Shown here piece after piece: positions 4,312-5,552 of a stretch of DNA of 5,552 bases. The stretch comes from JBKJML01 sp046596415. GTDB taxonomy: Bacteria; Actinomycetota; Thermoleophilia; Gaiellales; Gaiellaceae. Made by a program: the position numbers and the translations under genes. How positions within the stretch are numbered: the stretch's first letter is position 1; every line of letters begins with the position of its first letter. The stretch spans positions 1-5,552 of the forward strand of contig JBKJML010000216.1 in assembly GCA_046596415.1 (NCBI GenBank). Direction: 5' to 3'. Under the pieces are notes generated by a model that made no database searches, was not told the DNA's origin, and worked only from the letters and a program-made list of their open reading frames with translations.

Positions 4312-5552
4312 CGGCGTGGGCGGCGAGGATCGAAGCCGCCGATAACTCGACCTCGGCCAGCGTCGTCTGCCAGTTGCTGACCGAGATCCGCATCGCCGGG
4401 AGCCCGTCCCAGGTCGTGCCGCTCAGCCAGCAGACGCCGTCGTCCTGCACCCGGCGGATCACGTCGGGCGTCGTCGAGCCGTCCCCGAAGCGGACGAGCA
4501 CCTGGTTGAGCACGACGTCGTTCAGAATCTCGACGCCAGGCTCGGCACCGAGGAGCTCCGCGAAGCGGCGGGCGCAGGCGCAGTTGCGCTCGACGAGCTC
4601 GGCGATCCCGGCTCGGCCGAGCGAGCGGATCGCCGCGTAGACCGGGAAGCCCCGCGCTCGGCGTGAGAACTCCGGTGTCCAGTCGACCTCGTCGCGAGGC
4701 CCGCCCTCCTCGGCCTGGATCAGGTAGGCGGCAGTGACACCCATCGCCGCGCGGTGCGCCTCCGGATGGGCGGTGAAGGCGATGCCGCAGTCGTAGGGCA
4801 CGTTCAGCCACTTGTGCCCGTCGGTTGCCCACGAGTCGGCGAGCTCGACGCCGCGCACCAGCTGCCGCAGCTCGTCGCTCGCGTGCGCCCACAGGCCGAA
4901 GGCGCCATCGACGTGCACCCAGGCGCCGGCTCGGTGGGCGAAGTGGACGGCCGCCTCGAGGTCGTCGAAGGCACCGGTGTTCACATTCCCGGCCTGGACG
5001 CAGACGATGGTCGGATGGCCACCACGCAGCGCCGCCGGCAGCTCCTCGACCCGCATCCGCCCCTGTTCGTCGGCTGCGATCGGGATGATCGACGACGCTC
5101 CGATCCCGAGTAGCCGCAACGCGCGGTCGACGGTCGCGTGGCGCTCGGCGCCCACCACGACCCGGATCGGTGGTGCGCCCGCCAGGCCGTCGCGCCCGAC
5201 GTCCCACCCGGCCCGCCCGAGTACCTCGTGCCTGGCGGCCGCGAGCGCCGTCACATGCGCCATCTGACAACCCGTGACGAACGCGAACGAGGCAGCCGAG
5301 GGTAGCCCGAGCAGCTCCTTCAGCCAGCCGCCCGCGACCTCCTCGACGACGGCTGCGGAGGGGCCGCCGGCGTAGAGGCCCGCGTTCTGATCCCACGTCG
5401 AGGTGAGCCAGTCGGCAGCCACTGCTGCCGGGACACCGCCGCCGATCACGAAGCCGAAGTAGCGGCCGCCGGCCATCGCGACGAGGCCCGGCTCGACACC
5501 GGCGACGAGCTCGTCGATCACCTGCGCTGCCGGTGTCGGTTCCTGCGGCAGC
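4283..5552 (-). CDS. PLP-dependent group II decarboxylase-like enzyme, N-terminus beyond window
   Basis: The frame runs from a TGA at 4283-4285 to the right edge with no stop. A GTG at 5521 could be taken as a start, but the upstream residues (LPQEPTPAAQ) read as family sequence, so the true start lies outside. Residues below count from that GTG. The fold-type I PLP core is complete: GGRYFGFV (18-25), FVTGCQMAHV (81-90), His128 in GAERHATVDRA as the ring-stacking residue, Asp205 in HVDGAFGLW pairing with the pyridine nitrogen, and the Schiff-base Lys237 in TDGHKWLNVPYD. The C-terminal small domain ends with RISVSNWQTT near residues 383-392. The closest family is the glutamate/aromatic amino acid decarboxylases, but VDGAFGLW departs from the VDAA form of aromatic decarboxylases. 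The substrate is therefore open, and a non-decarboxylating role (lyase or aminotransferase) is possible. It converges on the MDR oxidoreductase with a 29-base coding overlap and no room for a terminator. Confidence 0.9.
   Translation of the reverse strand, partial: LPQEPTPAAQVIDELVAGVEPGLVAMAGGRYFGFVIGGGVPAAVAADWLTSTWDQNAGLYAGGPSAAVVEEVAGGWLKELLGLPSAASFAFVTGCQMAHVTALAAARHEVLGRAGWDVGRDGLAGAPPIRVVVGAERHATVDRALRLLGIGASSIIPIAADEQGRMRVEELPAALRGGHPTIVCVQAGNVNTGAFDDLEAAVHFAHRAGAWVHVDGAFGLWAHASDELRQLVRGVELADSWATDGHKWLNVPYDCGIAFTAHPEAHRAAMGVTAAYLIQAEEGGPRDEVDWTPEFSRRARGFPVYAAIRSLGRAGIAELVERNCACARRFAELLGAEPGVEILNDVVLNQVLVRFGDGSTTPDVIRRVQDDGVCWLSGTTWDGLPAMRISVSNWQTTLAEVELSAASILAAHAATSSAPARS

Noticed and set aside
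4038..5396. Long minus-strand frame (452 codons) overlapping the PLP enzyme
   Set aside because: It is in a different frame from the PLP enzyme on the same strand, is Arg/Gly-rich, has no motifs, and ends antisense to the oxidoreductase.
5519..5521. GTG as the start of the PLP enzyme
   Set aside because: The ten codons upstream to the window edge (LPQEPTPAAQ) continue family-like sequence in frame, so the real start is outside the window.
1..5552. Search for a defence, mobile, toxin-antitoxin or biosynthetic system
   Set aside because: All genes but one belong to common metabolic or envelope families; there is no integrase, transposase, nuclease, repeat array, tRNA or paired small-gene arrangement.

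Overview
This is a GC-rich, densely packed bacterial chromosomal segment. Codons ending in G or C dominate (many GAG, CTC, GTC, CGC, GCG), there is almost no intergenic DNA, and GTG starts occur. Together with the protein families present this suggests a high-GC actinobacterium, perhaps of the Thermoleophilia type (Gaiellales/Solirubrobacterales). That placement is an inference from composition and familiar sequence style, not a database result. I see no RNA genes, insertion sequences, CRISPR arrays, phage genes or defence modules.

Layout. Bases 1-745 hold two co-directional minus-strand genes for exported proteins: an unidentified secreted protein cut by the left edge (1-232), with a clear promoter of its own, and a secreted COG4315/Lipoprotein_15-type protein (329-745). 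Only 15 bases from the latter's start codon, a plus-strand cluster begins: a hotdog-fold acyl-CoA thioesterase (761-1129), a class I SAM-dependent methyltransferase overlapping it by 4 bases (1126-1743), and a Kv-beta-like aldo/keto reductase 10 bases further on (1754-2719). It converges on a minus-strand YqgE/AlgH-family gene (2716-3261); the two stop codons share the palindrome CTAG. Back to back with that gene is a plus-strand zinc-independent NADP-dependent MDR-family oxidoreductase (3295-4311). This in turn converges, with a 29-base overlap, on a minus-strand PLP-dependent group II decarboxylase-like gene whose N-terminus runs off the right edge (4283-5552).

How the genes may work together. 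The three-gene cluster is probably one transcript, but its members do not form a pathway I recognise. A thioesterase, a probable protein or small-molecule methyltransferase and an NADPH-linked aldo/keto reductase look like housekeeping or detoxification functions. The MDR reductase, which by family reduces enals/enones, shares a broad carbonyl-detoxification theme with the aldo/keto reductase, but no operon links them. I see no novel multi-gene system here.

The most interesting signal is regulatory. Three genes in the two divergent intergenic gaps have a -10-like hexamer exactly 6 bases before the ATG, the geometry expected of leaderless mRNAs, and lack a convincing Shine-Dalgarno sequence. 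The gaps are too short for conventional leaders, and two gene pairs overlap tail to tail.
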